Positions 52,495 through 61,768 are shown, counted from the stretch's first letter. The stretch: 64,000 bases of DNA from Nocardiopsis sp. CNT312 (GCF_000515115.1 NZ_AZXF01000019.1:62158-126157), one strand, 5' to 3'. A program made the numbers and translations. Notes: generated by a model from the letters alone, not told the origin.

Positions 52495-54251
52495 ACGCTG
52501 TGACACCTTCCCCGTCTCGCCCCCCGCGCGGAGACACGATGACGGTGCCCCACCTGACCCCGTCCGCGCTGGACGAACACCTGGAGCGCTCCGAGCCGTT
52601 CACCGAGCCCGTACAGGCACGCCTGGACGAGGCCGAGGAGTTCCCCGCCGCGGCCTGCCTCGAACTCGACCGGCTCGGGGTCCCCAGCTACTACGTGCCC
52701 CAGGCGCTGGGCGGATGGCTGGGGGACTACACCGATCTGATCCGTGTGATCCGCGCCGTCTCCCGCAAGGACCTCACGGTGGCCATCGCCCACGTCAAGA
52801 CCTTCCTGGGCGGAGCCACCAGCTGGGTCGCGGCCGAGGAGTCCCCCGCGGGGCGCACCGGGCAGCAGGCCCGTGCCCTGGCCGACCGGATCGTCGGGGG
52901 AGCCGTGGTCTCCTGGGCCCTCACCGAACCGGGACGCGGCAGTGATCTGCGCTCCGGGGAGACGTTCGCCGAGCACACGCCCTCCGGATACCGCCTCAGC
53001 GGGCGCAAGTGGCCGGTCAACAACGCCACACGCAGCGACCTGCTGACCGTGCTGGCCCGTACGGGGGCCGGGAACGGAGCCCGGGACTTCACCCTTCTCC
53101 TGGTCGACAAGGACACCCTCGCCGGGGACGGCTACGAGCACCTGCCCAAGGCGCGCACCCTGGGCATTCGGGGAGCGGACATCAGCGGGATCGCCTTCGA
53201 CGGCGCCTTGGTCCCGGAGGGGAGCACCGTCGGTGCACCCGGGGCCGGGTTCGAGCTGGTTCTCAAGGCGTTCCAGCTCACACGCACCATCTGCGCGGGC
53301 CTGTCCCTGGGAGCGGCCGACCACGCCCTCGACGTGACCTGGCATTTCGTGCGGCAGCGGTATCTGTACGGCAAGGCCCTGCGAGGCTTTCCGCACGTAC
53401 GCGCCAAGTTCGGTGAGCTGTTCGCCGCCCGCCACACCGTCGAGGCGCTGTCGATGGTGGCGGGCAGGTCGGTGCACGCCCTGCCGGAGGAGATGAGCGT
53501 CTACTCCGCCGTGGTCAAGGCACTGGTGCCCGAGATCGTCGACGACGTGGTCATCGGATGCGGAGAGCTGCTCGGATCCCGTGCCTTCCTGAGGGAGGAA
53601 CTGCGGTCGGGTAGCTTCCAGAAACTGGAACGGGACCATCGGATCGTCGGCATCTTCGACGGCAACCGCTACGTCAACCGCCAGTCGCTGATCCGGCAGT
53701 TCCCCCGGCTGGGCACGTGCTGGCGTGACGGTGAACTCCGGGAGCGTGGACTGCACGCGGCCGTCGACCCGAACGCCCCCCTGCCCCGGGACGGCCGGCT
53801 CCGCATGATCTCGCGGACCGGGTGCAGCCTGTTGCAGGCCCTGCCGTACGCGGTGGACGGACTGCGCGCGGCGGGCGCCTCCCCGGCCGCGATCCGCTCC
53901 GCCCGGCGCGTCCTGGACCTGTGCGACCGGATGCACGCGGGCTTCGTCGACGACGACACGCGCACGGCACGCATCGGCGCGGAGCTGTTCGACACGGCCA
54001 GGTCCTACGAGCTCTGCGTCGCGGCCTCGGCCGTGATCCACACGTTCCTCACACGTGTGGGCCGAGGGGATACGGACGCCGAGTTCGACGAGCTGTGCCT
54101 GCGGGCGTCCCTGGCGTTCGTCCTCTCCCGGTTGGAAGGCCGGCCCGGGGCCCGGGAGGTGTACGGCGCCGTCGCCGACGCGCTGGAGGTCCACCTCGGC
54201 CAGGCGGACAGGCTGCCCAGTCCCATGGATGAAGAGGAGCTCCGCCGATGA
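52491..54251 (+). CDS. Acyl-CoA dehydrogenase homologue 1 (586 aa)
   Basis: A flavoprotein of the acyl-CoA dehydrogenase family with a C-terminal extension (586 aa versus ~390 typical). The FAD-contact motif is intact (WALTEPGRGSDLRSG, about 143-155). At the catalytic-base region it reads KLERDHRIVGIFDGNRYVNR (about 378-397), with Asp390 where many family members have Glu. It probably dehydrogenates an ACP- or CoA-bound acyl chain. ATG 52491 overlaps the FAAL stop (ATGA) and its stop overlaps the next ACAD gene. Its neighbour at 54248 looks degenerate, and the two may form a heteromer. Confidence 0.86.
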   Translation: MNAVTPSPSRPPRGDTMTVPHLTPSALDEHLERSEPFTEPVQARLDEAEEFPAAACLELDRLGVPSYYVPQALGGWLGDYTDLIRVIRAVSRKDLTVAIAHVKTFLGGATSWVAAEESPAGRTGQQARALADRIVGGAVVSWALTEPGRGSDLRSGETFAEHTPSGYRLSGRKWPVNNATRSDLLTVLARTGAGNGARDFTLLLVDKDTLAGDGYEHLPKARTLGIRGADISGIAFDGALVPEGSTVGAPGAGFELVLKAFQLTRTICAGLSLGAADHALDVTWHFVRQRYLYGKALRGFPHVRAKFGELFAARHTVEALSMVAGRSVHALPEEMSVYSAVVKALVPEIVDDVVIGCGELLGSRAFLREELRSGSFQKLERDHRIVGIFDGNRYVNRQSLIRQFPRLGTCWRDGELRERGLHAAVDPNAPLPRDGRLRMISRTGCSLLQALPYAVDGLRAAGASPAAIRSARRVLDLCDRMHAGFVDDDTRTARIGAELFDTARSYELCVAASAVIHTFLTRVGRGDTDAEFDELCLRASLAFVLSRLEGRPGAREVYGAVADALEVHLGQADRLPSPMDEEELRR

Positions 54252-55978
54252 GCACACCGAACCCGGCCGACAGGGTCGACACGTTGGAGCGCCTGCTCGG
54301 GGACCCGGAGGACGTCGGGAACCCCCTGGGGTACGGTCCCCTTCTGGAGGCCGACGAGGCCGACCTGATGTTCGCCGCAGGGGAGCGGGCCCTGGACGAC
54401 TTCGGGCTCAACGCCGAGTTCGTCCCCTCCGAGTACGGCGGCAGGCTGCGCGGCCTGGACACGTTCATCGGCATCATGCGGGCCGTCTACCGCCGCGATC
54501 CCTCACTGGGCCTCGGATACGGGTTCAGCTCGTTCATCGCCGGCGTCAACGTCTGGTCGGCCGGTGACGAGGACCAGTGCCGAGAGGCGGCCTCCCTGCT
54601 CCTGAGCGGCCAGCGGATCGCGGCCGCCTATCACGAGCTGGCCCACGGCAACGACTTCGCCGGCACCGACTGCGCCGCGGTGAGGGACGCCTCCGGGCGC
54701 CTCCTCCTGTCAGGCCGCAAGGAAGTGGTGTGCAACATCCAGCGGTCGAGGGCACTGGTGGTGCTGGCACGCACCGCTGAGGGCCGGGGCAGCCGCAACC
54801 ATTCACAGCTGCTGATCGATAAGGCCGCGCTCCCCCCCGAGACACTCGTCGACCTGCGGCGCTGGCCGAGCGTGGGCATGCGGGGCGTGCAGCTGGGCGG
54901 GATGGAGTTTCGCGACTGCCCCGTCCCCGACTCCGCCGTGCTGGGCGACGAGGGCCAGGGCACCGAGACGGCCCTGCGGTCCTTCCAGCTCACCCGCATC
55001 GCCCTGCCCGGGATGCTGTGCGGCGTCCTCGACTCGGGCCTGCGCCTCGCACAGAGGCTCGCCGTGGAGCGCGAACTCTACGGCGCACCCGTGTCGGCGC
55101 TGCCGACCGTCCGGGCGCAGTTGGCCGACGCCTTCGTGGACCTGTTGATCAGCGACTGCGCCACGACCGTGGCCGCGCGCGGCGTGCACCTGCTGACCGG
55201 GCAGTCGAGTGTCCACGCCTCGGCGGTGAAGTACCAGGTCTCCGGGCACCTGATGGGGGCTATGGACAGCCTGTCTGCCGTGCTCGGCGCCAACTTCTAC
55301 CTGCGCGAGGGCCGTTACGGCGCCTTCCAGAAGCTGCTGCGGGACCTCAAGCTCGCGGGGTTCGGCCACGCCGCCCGCGTCGCCTGTCTCGTCACGATGC
55401 TGCCGCAGATGCCCGTGCTCGCCCGCCGCGGCTGGACGGAGGGCCCCGAGGCGCCTTCCGAGGTGTTCCGCCCGGACGTCGAAGTGGGAGCACTGCCCTT
55501 CCAGCGGTTGAGCCTCTTCGGGCGGGGGCGCGACAGCCTCCTGACGGCCCTGGCCACGGGGGCCGAGCGCATGGCGGCGGACGGTGCCGCCGAGGGCGCG
55601 GAGGCCGCGGAGCTCCGCACGCTCGTCGGGCAGCTGCTCGACGAGTCCGAGGCCCTGCGCCGGGAGTGCGCGCTGCTGCGCCCGTCGGACATCGGGGTGG
55701 ACGCCCCACCGGAGGTCCTTCGGCTTCCGGCGCGTTACGCGGCCCTGCTGTCCGCGTCGGCCTGCCTCAACGTCTGGCTGGAGTCGGGGACCCGCGGGGA
55801 CCCGGCGCTCCAGGACCCCGCCTGGCTGATCGCCGCGCTCCACCGCCTGGCCCGGGGCCTGGGACACGCCGGGGTCGACGACATCGGTCCGGTGCGCGAG
55901 CGCCTGTACTCACAACTGGCCGAGCGGTACGAGGCCGCTGAGTCCTTCGACCTGTCACGACGCCGACTGCCGTCCTGA
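54248..55978 (+). CDS. Acyl-CoA dehydrogenase homologue 2, divergent motifs (576 aa)
   Basis: A 576-aa ACAD-like protein, same length class as its upstream neighbour. The usual TEPG-GSD flavin motif is replaced by AAYHELAHGNDFAGTD (about 126-141), and the catalytic-base region reads FQKLLRDLKLAGFGHAARVA without an obvious Glu or Asp equivalent. It is therefore probably a non-catalytic or altered partner of ACAD 1, like the heteromeric ACADs of mycobacterial steroid degradation. ATG 54248 overlaps the upstream stop (ATGA). Confidence 0.82.
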   Translation: MSTPNPADRVDTLERLLGDPEDVGNPLGYGPLLEADEADLMFAAGERALDDFGLNAEFVPSEYGGRLRGLDTFIGIMRAVYRRDPSLGLGYGFSSFIAGVNVWSAGDEDQCREAASLLLSGQRIAAAYHELAHGNDFAGTDCAAVRDASGRLLLSGRKEVVCNIQRSRALVVLARTAEGRGSRNHSQLLIDKAALPPETLVDLRRWPSVGMRGVQLGGMEFRDCPVPDSAVLGDEGQGTETALRSFQLTRIALPGMLCGVLDSGLRLAQRLAVERELYGAPVSALPTVRAQLADAFVDLLISDCATTVAARGVHLLTGQSSVHASAVKYQVSGHLMGAMDSLSAVLGANFYLREGRYGAFQKLLRDLKLAGFGHAARVACLVTMLPQMPVLARRGWTEGPEAPSEVFRPDVEVGALPFQRLSLFGRGRDSLLTALATGAERMAADGAAEGAEAAELRTLVGQLLDESEALRRECALLRPSDIGVDAPPEVLRLPARYAALLSASACLNVWLESGTRGDPALQDPAWLIAALHRLARGLGHAGVDDIGPVRERLYSQLAERYEAAESFDLSRRRLPS

Positions 55979-56013
55979 CCCCGGTCACACCGCACGCACC
56001 GAGGAGGGATCCG

Positions 56014-56304
56014 ATGCCCGAAGACAAGAACGAGGCCCCTGTCAACGATCTGGAGCAGTGGCTGACCCGGCAGGTGGCCACCTACCTGGACCGGAAACCG
56101 GAGGAGATCGACCAGCACACGCTGTTCACGGACCACGGACTGGACTCCGTCTACGCCCTGACCTTCTGCGCCGATATCGAGGACTTTCTGGGGATCACCG
56201 TCTCGGACACGCTTCTCTGGGACTACGCGACCATCCGTGCGTTGGCCGATCACCTGACCGAACTCGTCGCCGGGTCGGGGCGGCAGGGGGCCGGCACGCC
56301 ATGA
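56014..56304 (+). CDS. Acyl carrier protein 1
   Basis: A 96-aa ACP with the phosphopantetheine site DHGLDSVYAL (Ser45) in a four-helix sequence of typical length. AGGAGGGATCCG precedes ATG 56014. Its stop overlaps the KAS III-like start (ATGA). It lies between the ACAD pair and KAS III homologue, so it probably carries the FAAL-loaded acyl chain through dehydrogenation and condensation; the alternative is that it carries the amino-acyl unit. Confidence 0.9.
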   Translation: MPEDKNEAPVNDLEQWLTRQVATYLDRKPEEIDQHTLFTDHGLDSVYALTFCADIEDFLGITVSDTLLWDYATIRALADHLTELVAGSGRQGAGTP

Positions 56305-57236
56305 CAGCACTCGAAGCCGTGTCCGCGTACCTGCCCTCCGAGCCGGTAACGATCGACGAGATCAGCGAGAGGACCGGGCAGACCCCGCGCCAGCTGCGCC
56401 TCTACAAGAGGTTCTACGGGCTCTCGGAGGTCCGCTACGGCAGGGAGCAGTCGCTCACCGACCTCATGGTCTCGGCCGTGGACGGGCTGAAGGCCCTGTC
56501 CGGACAGGAGCACCGTGTGCGCTACCTCGTCCACGCGCGGACCCTGCACACGGTGTCCCCCTACCCGGCCAACCCCCTGCACGACGCGCGCCGGAGACTC
56601 GGGCTGGAGCACGCCTCGGCGTTCACTCTCACCGAGCACGCCTGCGCGAGCGGGCTGCTGGCGGTCGACCTCATCGGGCGGCTGCTGCGGGCCGACGGAG
56701 ACCCCGAGGCCCTAGGCCTGCTCATCACCGGGGAGAAGGCCTTCACCCCGTTGGCCCAGTACATCCCGGACACCACGTACATGGGTGAGGGTGCGGCCGC
56801 GGTCCTCCTGCGGTCCGGGGACACCGGCGGCGACACCCTGCGCAGCTACGCCTCCCTGACCCGCGGTGAGTTCGCGGCCGGCCTGTGGATGGATCCGGAG
56901 GTCTCCAGCCGTTTCCAGGAGGTCTACGAGAAGACCCTGACCGACGTGATCACACAGGCGCTCGAAGAAGCCGGTATCGGGCTCGAGGATCTGCGGCTGA
57001 TCCTGCCGCACAACGTCAACAGGCATTCGTGGAGGCGCTTGTGCAAACGGATGGGATACCCGGCCGACCAGGCTTTTCTCGACAACGTCTCCTGGGTCGG
57101 ACACTGCTTCTGCGCGGATTCCTTCATCAACTACCGCTCGGCCGTGGACCATGGCTCCCTCCGTTCGGGCGACTACTACCTGATGGCCGCCGTCGGGTTG
57201 GGAGCCACTTTCTCGGCCATGGTTTTCCAGCACTGA
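56301..57236 (+). CDS. KAS III-like condensing enzyme with Cys-His-His set
   Basis: A 311-aa FabH-fold protein. Nucleophile Cys115 in LTEHACASGLLAV and His237 in ILPHNVNRHSW are conserved; the third position, Asn in FabH (GNTSAAS), is His268 in VSWVGHCFCADSF. Loss of this Asn is known from KAS III relatives that transfer acyl groups or condense without a normal malonyl-ACP decarboxylation, including PqsC. A Cys-less KAS III-like protein is encoded at 60207, suggesting a PqsB/PqsC-type heterodimer. ATG 56301 overlaps the ACP1 stop. Confidence 0.84.
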   Translation: MTALEAVSAYLPSEPVTIDEISERTGQTPRQLRLYKRFYGLSEVRYGREQSLTDLMVSAVDGLKALSGQEHRVRYLVHARTLHTVSPYPANPLHDARRRLGLEHASAFTLTEHACASGLLAVDLIGRLLRADGDPEALGLLITGEKAFTPLAQYIPDTTYMGEGAAAVLLRSGDTGGDTLRSYASLTRGEFAAGLWMDPEVSSRFQEVYEKTLTDVITQALEEAGIGLEDLRLILPHNVNRHSWRRLCKRMGYPADQAFLDNVSWVGHCFCADSFINYRSAVDHGSLRSGDYYLMAAVGLGATFSAMVFQH

Positions 57237-57255
57237 GAGGACATGATTCTTCGCA

Positions 57256-58632
57256 ATGTCCACATTCGCGAAAAGACTGAAATCCGCCGTGGCGGACGGC
57301 CCCGAATCCGTCTTCGTCTTCCTCGGGAACATCGAGGTGGAGGAACAGTGGGCGCAGGGTGAGGCCGGTCTGCCGACCCTCTCGTCGCACGGAGCCAGAG
57401 CCGTCACCCACCGCATGGACGAGTTCGCCCTGCTACTCGGTGAAGCGGCCGACCACGTCCTGCTCAAGACCGCCCCGGACCCCGATTTCCACGCCTACCT
57501 GGCCGACTACGGGCTGGCCCGGTCGCGAGTGCACGCGGTGGGGGAGCAGCGGACCGGAAGGACCGTGACCAAGGACGTCCTGGACGATCCGGGCACCCTT
57601 GCCCACCTGGAGGAGCTCGGTCGGCAGGGGGCCTACCTGGCGCCCCACGGCGTGTCCGATCTGGAGCAGGAGGTGGCCGAGCGTTGCGGGCTCCGCCTCG
57701 CCACGAGCCCGGCCGACCTGTGCAAGCGGGTCAACAGCAAGCTCTTCAGCCGCAGGCTCGCCGACCGCCTGGGCATCCGCCAGCCCCAGGGGATGGTCTG
57801 TGAGACCCCCGAGGAGCTCGCCGAGGCCGTGGAGTACGCCGAGGGCGTCCTGGCCGACGGCCGCACGATGGTCGCCAAGGACGCCTTCGGTGTGTCCGGC
57901 AAGGGCGTGATGGTCCTGGAGGACCGGCGCCGGCTCGACTGGTTGAAGCGCACCGTGGAGCGGTCCCACAGCCGCAGCGGCAAGCTGGGCCTGATCCTCG
58001 AGGAGTGGATCTCCAAGGACAAGGACCTGAACTACCAGGTCCTCGTCGCCAAGGACGGGTCGGTCGAATTCGACTTCGTCAAGGAGGCCATCACCGAGAA
58101 CGGGGTGCACAAGGGCCACCGCATGCCGGCGGGCCTCACCCCCGGCCACGAGGCCGAGATCCGTGACGCGGGCCTGGCGATCGGCCGGGCACTGGCCGAC
58201 GAGGGCTACCGGGGGGTCGTCGGTATCGACGCCCTCCTCGGGACGGACGGCCGGGCCTACCCCCTCACCGAGATCAACGCCCGCTACAACATGTCCACCT
58301 ACCAGGCCGTGTTGCAGGAGGTCTTCATGCGGGACCAGAACCATGCCGAGGCCCGGCAGTATCCGCTGCGGCTCAACGCTCCGCTGCCGTTCTCGGTCCT
58401 GCGCAAGGAACTGGACCCCCTGATGGCCGGCTCGCCGGGCGAACCGGGGATCGTCATCAACAACTTCGCCACGGTCAACGCCGTCGGAGGCCCGTCGAAG
58501 GGCCGTGAGCACTTCGACGGACGTCTGTACGCCTTCCTGGTCGGACCGGACGCGGAGTCGGTCGCGGCCCTGGACGACCGACTCGGCCGCACCCTCGCCG
58601 ACATCGAGAAAGGAGAGGTGAGCAGCGCGTGA
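57256..58632 (+). CDS. ATP-grasp ligase (BtrJ-like candidate)
   Basis: A 458-aa ATP-grasp enzyme. An N-terminal ~150-residue pre-ATP-grasp region is followed by the ATP-binding lid TMVAKDAFGVSGKGVMVLED (Lys208 and the Gly-rich loop 212-217), EEWISKDKDLNYQVLV, and the metal-binding LTEINARYNMS (about 335). Such ligases couple a carboxylate to an amine or thiol through an acyl phosphate. Placed beside a PLP decarboxylase and an ACP, it resembles BtrJ of butirosin biosynthesis, which loads L-glutamate on an ACP. ATG 57256 lacks a clear ribosome-binding site. Confidence 0.8.
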   Translation: MSTFAKRLKSAVADGPESVFVFLGNIEVEEQWAQGEAGLPTLSSHGARAVTHRMDEFALLLGEAADHVLLKTAPDPDFHAYLADYGLARSRVHAVGEQRTGRTVTKDVLDDPGTLAHLEELGRQGAYLAPHGVSDLEQEVAERCGLRLATSPADLCKRVNSKLFSRRLADRLGIRQPQGMVCETPEELAEAVEYAEGVLADGRTMVAKDAFGVSGKGVMVLEDRRRLDWLKRTVERSHSRSGKLGLILEEWISKDKDLNYQVLVAKDGSVEFDFVKEAITENGVHKGHRMPAGLTPGHEAEIRDAGLAIGRALADEGYRGVVGIDALLGTDGRAYPLTEINARYNMSTYQAVLQEVFMRDQNHAEARQYPLRLNAPLPFSVLRKELDPLMAGSPGEPGIVINNFATVNAVGGPSKGREHFDGRLYAFLVGPDAESVAALDDRLGRTLADIEKGEVSSA

Positions 58633-59921
58633 GCGAACAGCACCGAATCCAAGGAATCGCCGTCACCGAACTCGCCGAGCGGTTCGGTACCCCCCTCTAC
58701 GTCTACGACGGGGAGGAACTGGAGCGGACCTACCGGCGGATCCGCGAGCCGCTCCACCCCGCCGTCGAGATCCTCTACTCCCTCAAGGCCAACCCCAACC
58801 TGTCGGTCTGCTCGCTCCTCGGGGGGCTGGGGGCCGGGGCCGAGGTGTCCTCGGCGGCCGAGCTCGCGGTGGCGCGCAAAGCCGGTATCGCCCCCTCCGA
58901 CACGATCTTCCTCGGACCGGGAAAGAGCGAGGGGGAGATCTCCGAGGCCCTGGCCGACGGAGTCCACTCGTTGATCTGCGAGTCCTACGGCGAACTCGAC
59001 CTCATCGACGGGATCGCCCGGGACATGGGGATCACCGCACCGGTGGCGCTGAGGGTCAACCCCGTGGAAGCGGCGCGGGGGGCCGGTCTGAGAATGGGCG
59101 GAAAGCCCCGCCAGTTCGGGATCGACGAGGGCCTCCTCATGTCCGACCCCGGCCTCGCCGACCGCTACGGCTCCATCCGGCTGATGGGGGTGCACGCCTA
59201 CCTCGGTACGCGGATCCTGGACGCGGGCACGGTGGTCGAGAACACCAGACAGATCCTCGGCATGGCCCAGCGCCTGTCGGAAAGGCTGGGTTTCCCGCTG
59301 GAGTTGGTCGACTTCGGCGGCGGGATCGGTGTCGCCTACTTCTCGGGCGAGAGCGACCCGGACATCGAAGTGCTGGCGCGAGGCGTCAACGACGCTGTCG
59401 GGGAATTCCGCGAGCAGCACCCGGAATCGCGCGTGTTCATGGAGCTCGGACGGTACCTCACCGGCAGCGCGGGTCTGTACGTGGCGCGTGTCCGCTACGT
59501 CAAGGAGTCCATGGGCCAGCTCTTCGCGGTCGCCGACGGCGGGACCAACCACCACATGGCCGCCGTGGGGATCGGTTCCTTCGCCAAGAGGAACTTCCCG
59601 ATGAGCGTCCTCAACCGCGCCCAGGAGCCGGCGGACGGGAAGTGGAACGTGACCGGCCCGCTGTGCACCCCCAACGACACCCTCGGCAAGAACGTCGAAC
59701 TGCCGCGGGTCGAGGTCGGCGACCTGATCGGTGTGCACCGCTCCGGAGCCTACGGTCCCACCGCGTCGCCCACCCGTTTCCTCAGCCACGGCTACCCGGC
59801 CGAGGTCCTGGTCCACCAGGGGACGCCGCTGCTGGTCCACGAACGGGAGAGCGTCGCCGACATCCTGGACCGCCAACCCGTGCACGAAGCCCTGATGACG
59901 AAGAGAGAAGACGGAGTCTGA
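58629..59921 (+). CDS. Fold-type III PLP-dependent decarboxylase (BtrK/LysA-like)
   Basis: A 430-aa alanine-racemase-fold decarboxylase. PLP Lys53 in LYSLKANPN, the phosphate-binding VDFGGGIGVAYFS, and the C-terminal active-site Cys in GPLCTPNDTLGKN match diaminopimelate/ornithine-type decarboxylases. In secondary metabolism this subgroup includes enzymes acting on carrier-bound amino acids, such as BtrK (glutamyl-ACP) and VinO (3-methylaspartyl-ACP). With the adjacent ATP-grasp ligase and ACP2 it probably makes an omega-amino acyl-ACP, with 4-aminobutyryl a candidate. GTG 58629 overlaps the ATP-grasp stop (GTGA). Confidence 0.86.
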   Translation: MSEQHRIQGIAVTELAERFGTPLYVYDGEELERTYRRIREPLHPAVEILYSLKANPNLSVCSLLGGLGAGAEVSSAAELAVARKAGIAPSDTIFLGPGKSEGEISEALADGVHSLICESYGELDLIDGIARDMGITAPVALRVNPVEAARGAGLRMGGKPRQFGIDEGLLMSDPGLADRYGSIRLMGVHAYLGTRILDAGTVVENTRQILGMAQRLSERLGFPLELVDFGGGIGVAYFSGESDPDIEVLARGVNDAVGEFREQHPESRVFMELGRYLTGSAGLYVARVRYVKESMGQLFAVADGGTNHHMAAVGIGSFAKRNFPMSVLNRAQEPADGKWNVTGPLCTPNDTLGKNVELPRVEVGDLIGVHRSGAYGPTASPTRFLSHGYPAEVLVHQGTPLLVHERESVADILDRQPVHEALMTKREDGV

Positions 59922-59924
59922 ACC

Positions 59925-60203
59925 ATGGAACGAACCGACGCTGAGACCGCGAAGGCCGGAGAAGAGACCGTCGCACGGATCACCGGGGTACTCGCCGGCT
60001 TCGTCACGGACGAGGGGGTCGAGATCGTGCGTTCGACACGCCTGTTCGACGACCTCGGACTCGACTCGACCAACGTCCTGGAGATGCTGGTCGAACTCGA
60101 GGCGGAGATGGACATCGAGTTCGACACGGACACCCTGGAGTTCAGTCACTTCGAGACGGTGGACAGCCTGGCCGCTTTCGTCTCCGGGATGATGAAGGCC
60201 TAG
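59925..60203 (+). CDS. Acyl carrier protein 2
   Basis: A 92-aa ACP with the phosphopantetheine attachment Ser48 in FDDLGLDSTNVLEMLVELE. It starts 3 bp after the decarboxylase stop and ends 3 bp before the Cys-less KAS III-like gene. Position suggests it carries the amino-acid-derived unit, like BtrI; this assignment relative to ACP1 is inferred. Confidence 0.9.
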   Translation: MERTDAETAKAGEETVARITGVLAGFVTDEGVEIVRSTRLFDDLGLDSTNVLEMLVELEAEMDIEFDTDTLEFSHFETVDSLAAFVSGMMKA

Positions 60204-60206
60204 CCC

Positions 60207-61100
60207 GTGACCGTCGCCCAACAGTCCCGAAGAGAGGCCCGGGTCCTTCCGGAGCCGACCCGCACGACCGCGAGGATACTGAGGAGTTTCCACCACGACC
60301 TGTCGGCGTCGCCCGGTGCGGAGATCGCCGAGGCGCCGGGGCTCCAGAGCGAGGTCGACGAGTACCTGGATGACATGCTGTCCGCCTACGGGCAGGTCTA
60401 CCAGGGGCTGCGCAGCAGGGATCCCGCGCAGACCGCCTACAACCGGCTGGCGCGCCGTCTCCTGGACGAGGCGCTCTCCAGCACGGGACGCATCGACCGA
60501 GCCGTCCTCGCCTACGCCATGCCGGACGACCAGACCGGGCACTCGGTGTGCGCCTCGATGGTCCACTCCTCACCCGGGCTCACCACGGCCTTCGCCGTGT
60601 CCGATCAAGGGGTGACGGCCCCGTTCACCGCTCTGCGCATCGCCGGCGCGACTCTGCGCGCGGACTCCGAGGAACGGGTGCTGGTGCTCGCCCTGGACCA
60701 GGCGGCGATCCCCTGGGAGCCTCCGCCGGAGACCCCCGTTCCGGGTCGCGACCTCGGAGTCGCGCTGCTCCTCGGCGGCGCGGGGGGTCTGCTGCACTGG
60801 CAGGCCACACCGGTCGACGCGGCCGGCGCCGCACGGGCGGTCGGGGAGGTCCTCGCCGACGTGCGGTCCCGGTCCCTCGGCCCGTGCACGCTCATCCTGG
60901 GGCGGCAGGTCCCCGGGCCCGACGCCCCCGGGCCGGACGTCACCGTCCGGCGCGCCCCGTCCGACCTGGTCTGCACCTCGGTGTGGAGCGAGGCGCACCG
61001 CGCGGGGACCGCCCCGGGCGGGGGCACCGTGGCGGTGGTCGAATACGACCCGGTGCTCGGATACTTCTGTGCGGTCGCAACGGGACTGGAGGGACGGTGA
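60207..61100 (+). CDS. Cys-less KAS III-like protein (PqsB-like candidate)
   Basis: A 297-aa thiolase-fold protein. VLAYAMPDDQTGHSVCASMV and AFAVSDQGVTAPFTALRIAG align with the FabH nucleophile region, but the catalytic Cys position is Val136 in DQGVTAP. The C-terminal half is short, with DLVCTSVWSEAHRAG and GGGTVAVVEYDP, and the FabH His and Asn motifs are not evident. It cannot be a conventional ketosynthase and is likely a structural or specificity partner of the enzyme at 56301, as PqsB (about 280 aa, no Cys) is to PqsC. GTG 60207. Confidence 0.74.
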   Translation: MTVAQQSRREARVLPEPTRTTARILRSFHHDLSASPGAEIAEAPGLQSEVDEYLDDMLSAYGQVYQGLRSRDPAQTAYNRLARRLLDEALSSTGRIDRAVLAYAMPDDQTGHSVCASMVHSSPGLTTAFAVSDQGVTAPFTALRIAGATLRADSEERVLVLALDQAAIPWEPPPETPVPGRDLGVALLLGGAGGLLHWQATPVDAAGAARAVGEVLADVRSRSLGPCTLILGRQVPGPDAPGPDVTVRRAPSDLVCTSVWSEAHRAGTAPGGGTVAVVEYDPVLGYFCAVATGLEGR

Positions 61101-61768
61101 CGATGCGGAGCCCTGCACCCGCCGCGGAGGCCGTGACGGACCGGCCGTGGTTCGTGGAGGCCCGTCAGGGTTCCCCGGACGAGGCATGGAGGGCACTGTC
61201 CGAAGGGCTGCCCGAAGCCCCGGTCCTCGGCCCCTCCGGACACGGCCTGACCTGCGGTTCGGTATCCGGCGCGGCGGGCCCCGCCGCCGAGCCGGTCGCC
61301 GGGATCTCCGTGGCGGGCCGGTCGTGGTCCCTGCTCGCGCGGCCCGCCACGGCCGAACGCGCTCCGGACCCGCCCCCGGGGTGGTCGGCCGGTGTCGCCG
61401 CGATCCGCCTGGGCCTGTCCCTGTGGCTGCGGGACCGGGCGGTGGCCCGGCTGCGCAAGCGCAAGGCCGGGGGAAGGGCACTCGTCCACCAGCAGCTCGT
61501 GGGGAGCGATCTGGCGTGGGCCGCGACGGAGCAGGCCATAGCGGAAAGCCTGCTCACCGGCTCGACGGAGCGTCCGGACGACCACGCGGTGCTGTGCCGG
61601 GCCAGCCGCCGCGTCACAGCGGCGGACCGGTGCGTCCTGAGACTGTTCGGGGCCTCCGGCTTCCTCAGTGACGGCCCGGGGCAGGTGGCCTACCTGTCGG
61701 AACTGATGGCGGACGCCTATCTGGAACCGGTGGCCGGTGACGGCGGGTGTGAAGGGGGGACACGGTGA
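61097..61768 (+). CDS. Acyl-CoA dehydrogenase C-terminal-domain-only protein
   Basis: A 223-aa protein. The second half (VHQQLVGSDLAWAATEQAIA, AVLCRASRRVTAADRCVLRL and FGASGFLSDGPGQVAYLSEL) resembles the helical C-terminal domain of ACADs, including the flavin-binding FG-SGF region; the N-terminal and middle beta domains are missing. It overlaps the next gene, which encodes a complete ACAD, by 4 bp (GTGA). It may be a degenerate subunit of a heteromeric dehydrogenase. GTG 61097 has GGAGG at best spacing; ATG 61103 is an alternative. Confidence 0.65.
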   Translation: MTMRSPAPAAEAVTDRPWFVEARQGSPDEAWRALSEGLPEAPVLGPSGHGLTCGSVSGAAGPAAEPVAGISVAGRSWSLLARPATAERAPDPPPGWSAGVAAIRLGLSLWLRDRAVARLRKRKAGGRALVHQQLVGSDLAWAATEQAIAESLLTGSTERPDDHAVLCRASRRVTAADRCVLRLFGASGFLSDGPGQVAYLSELMADAYLEPVAGDGGCEGGTR

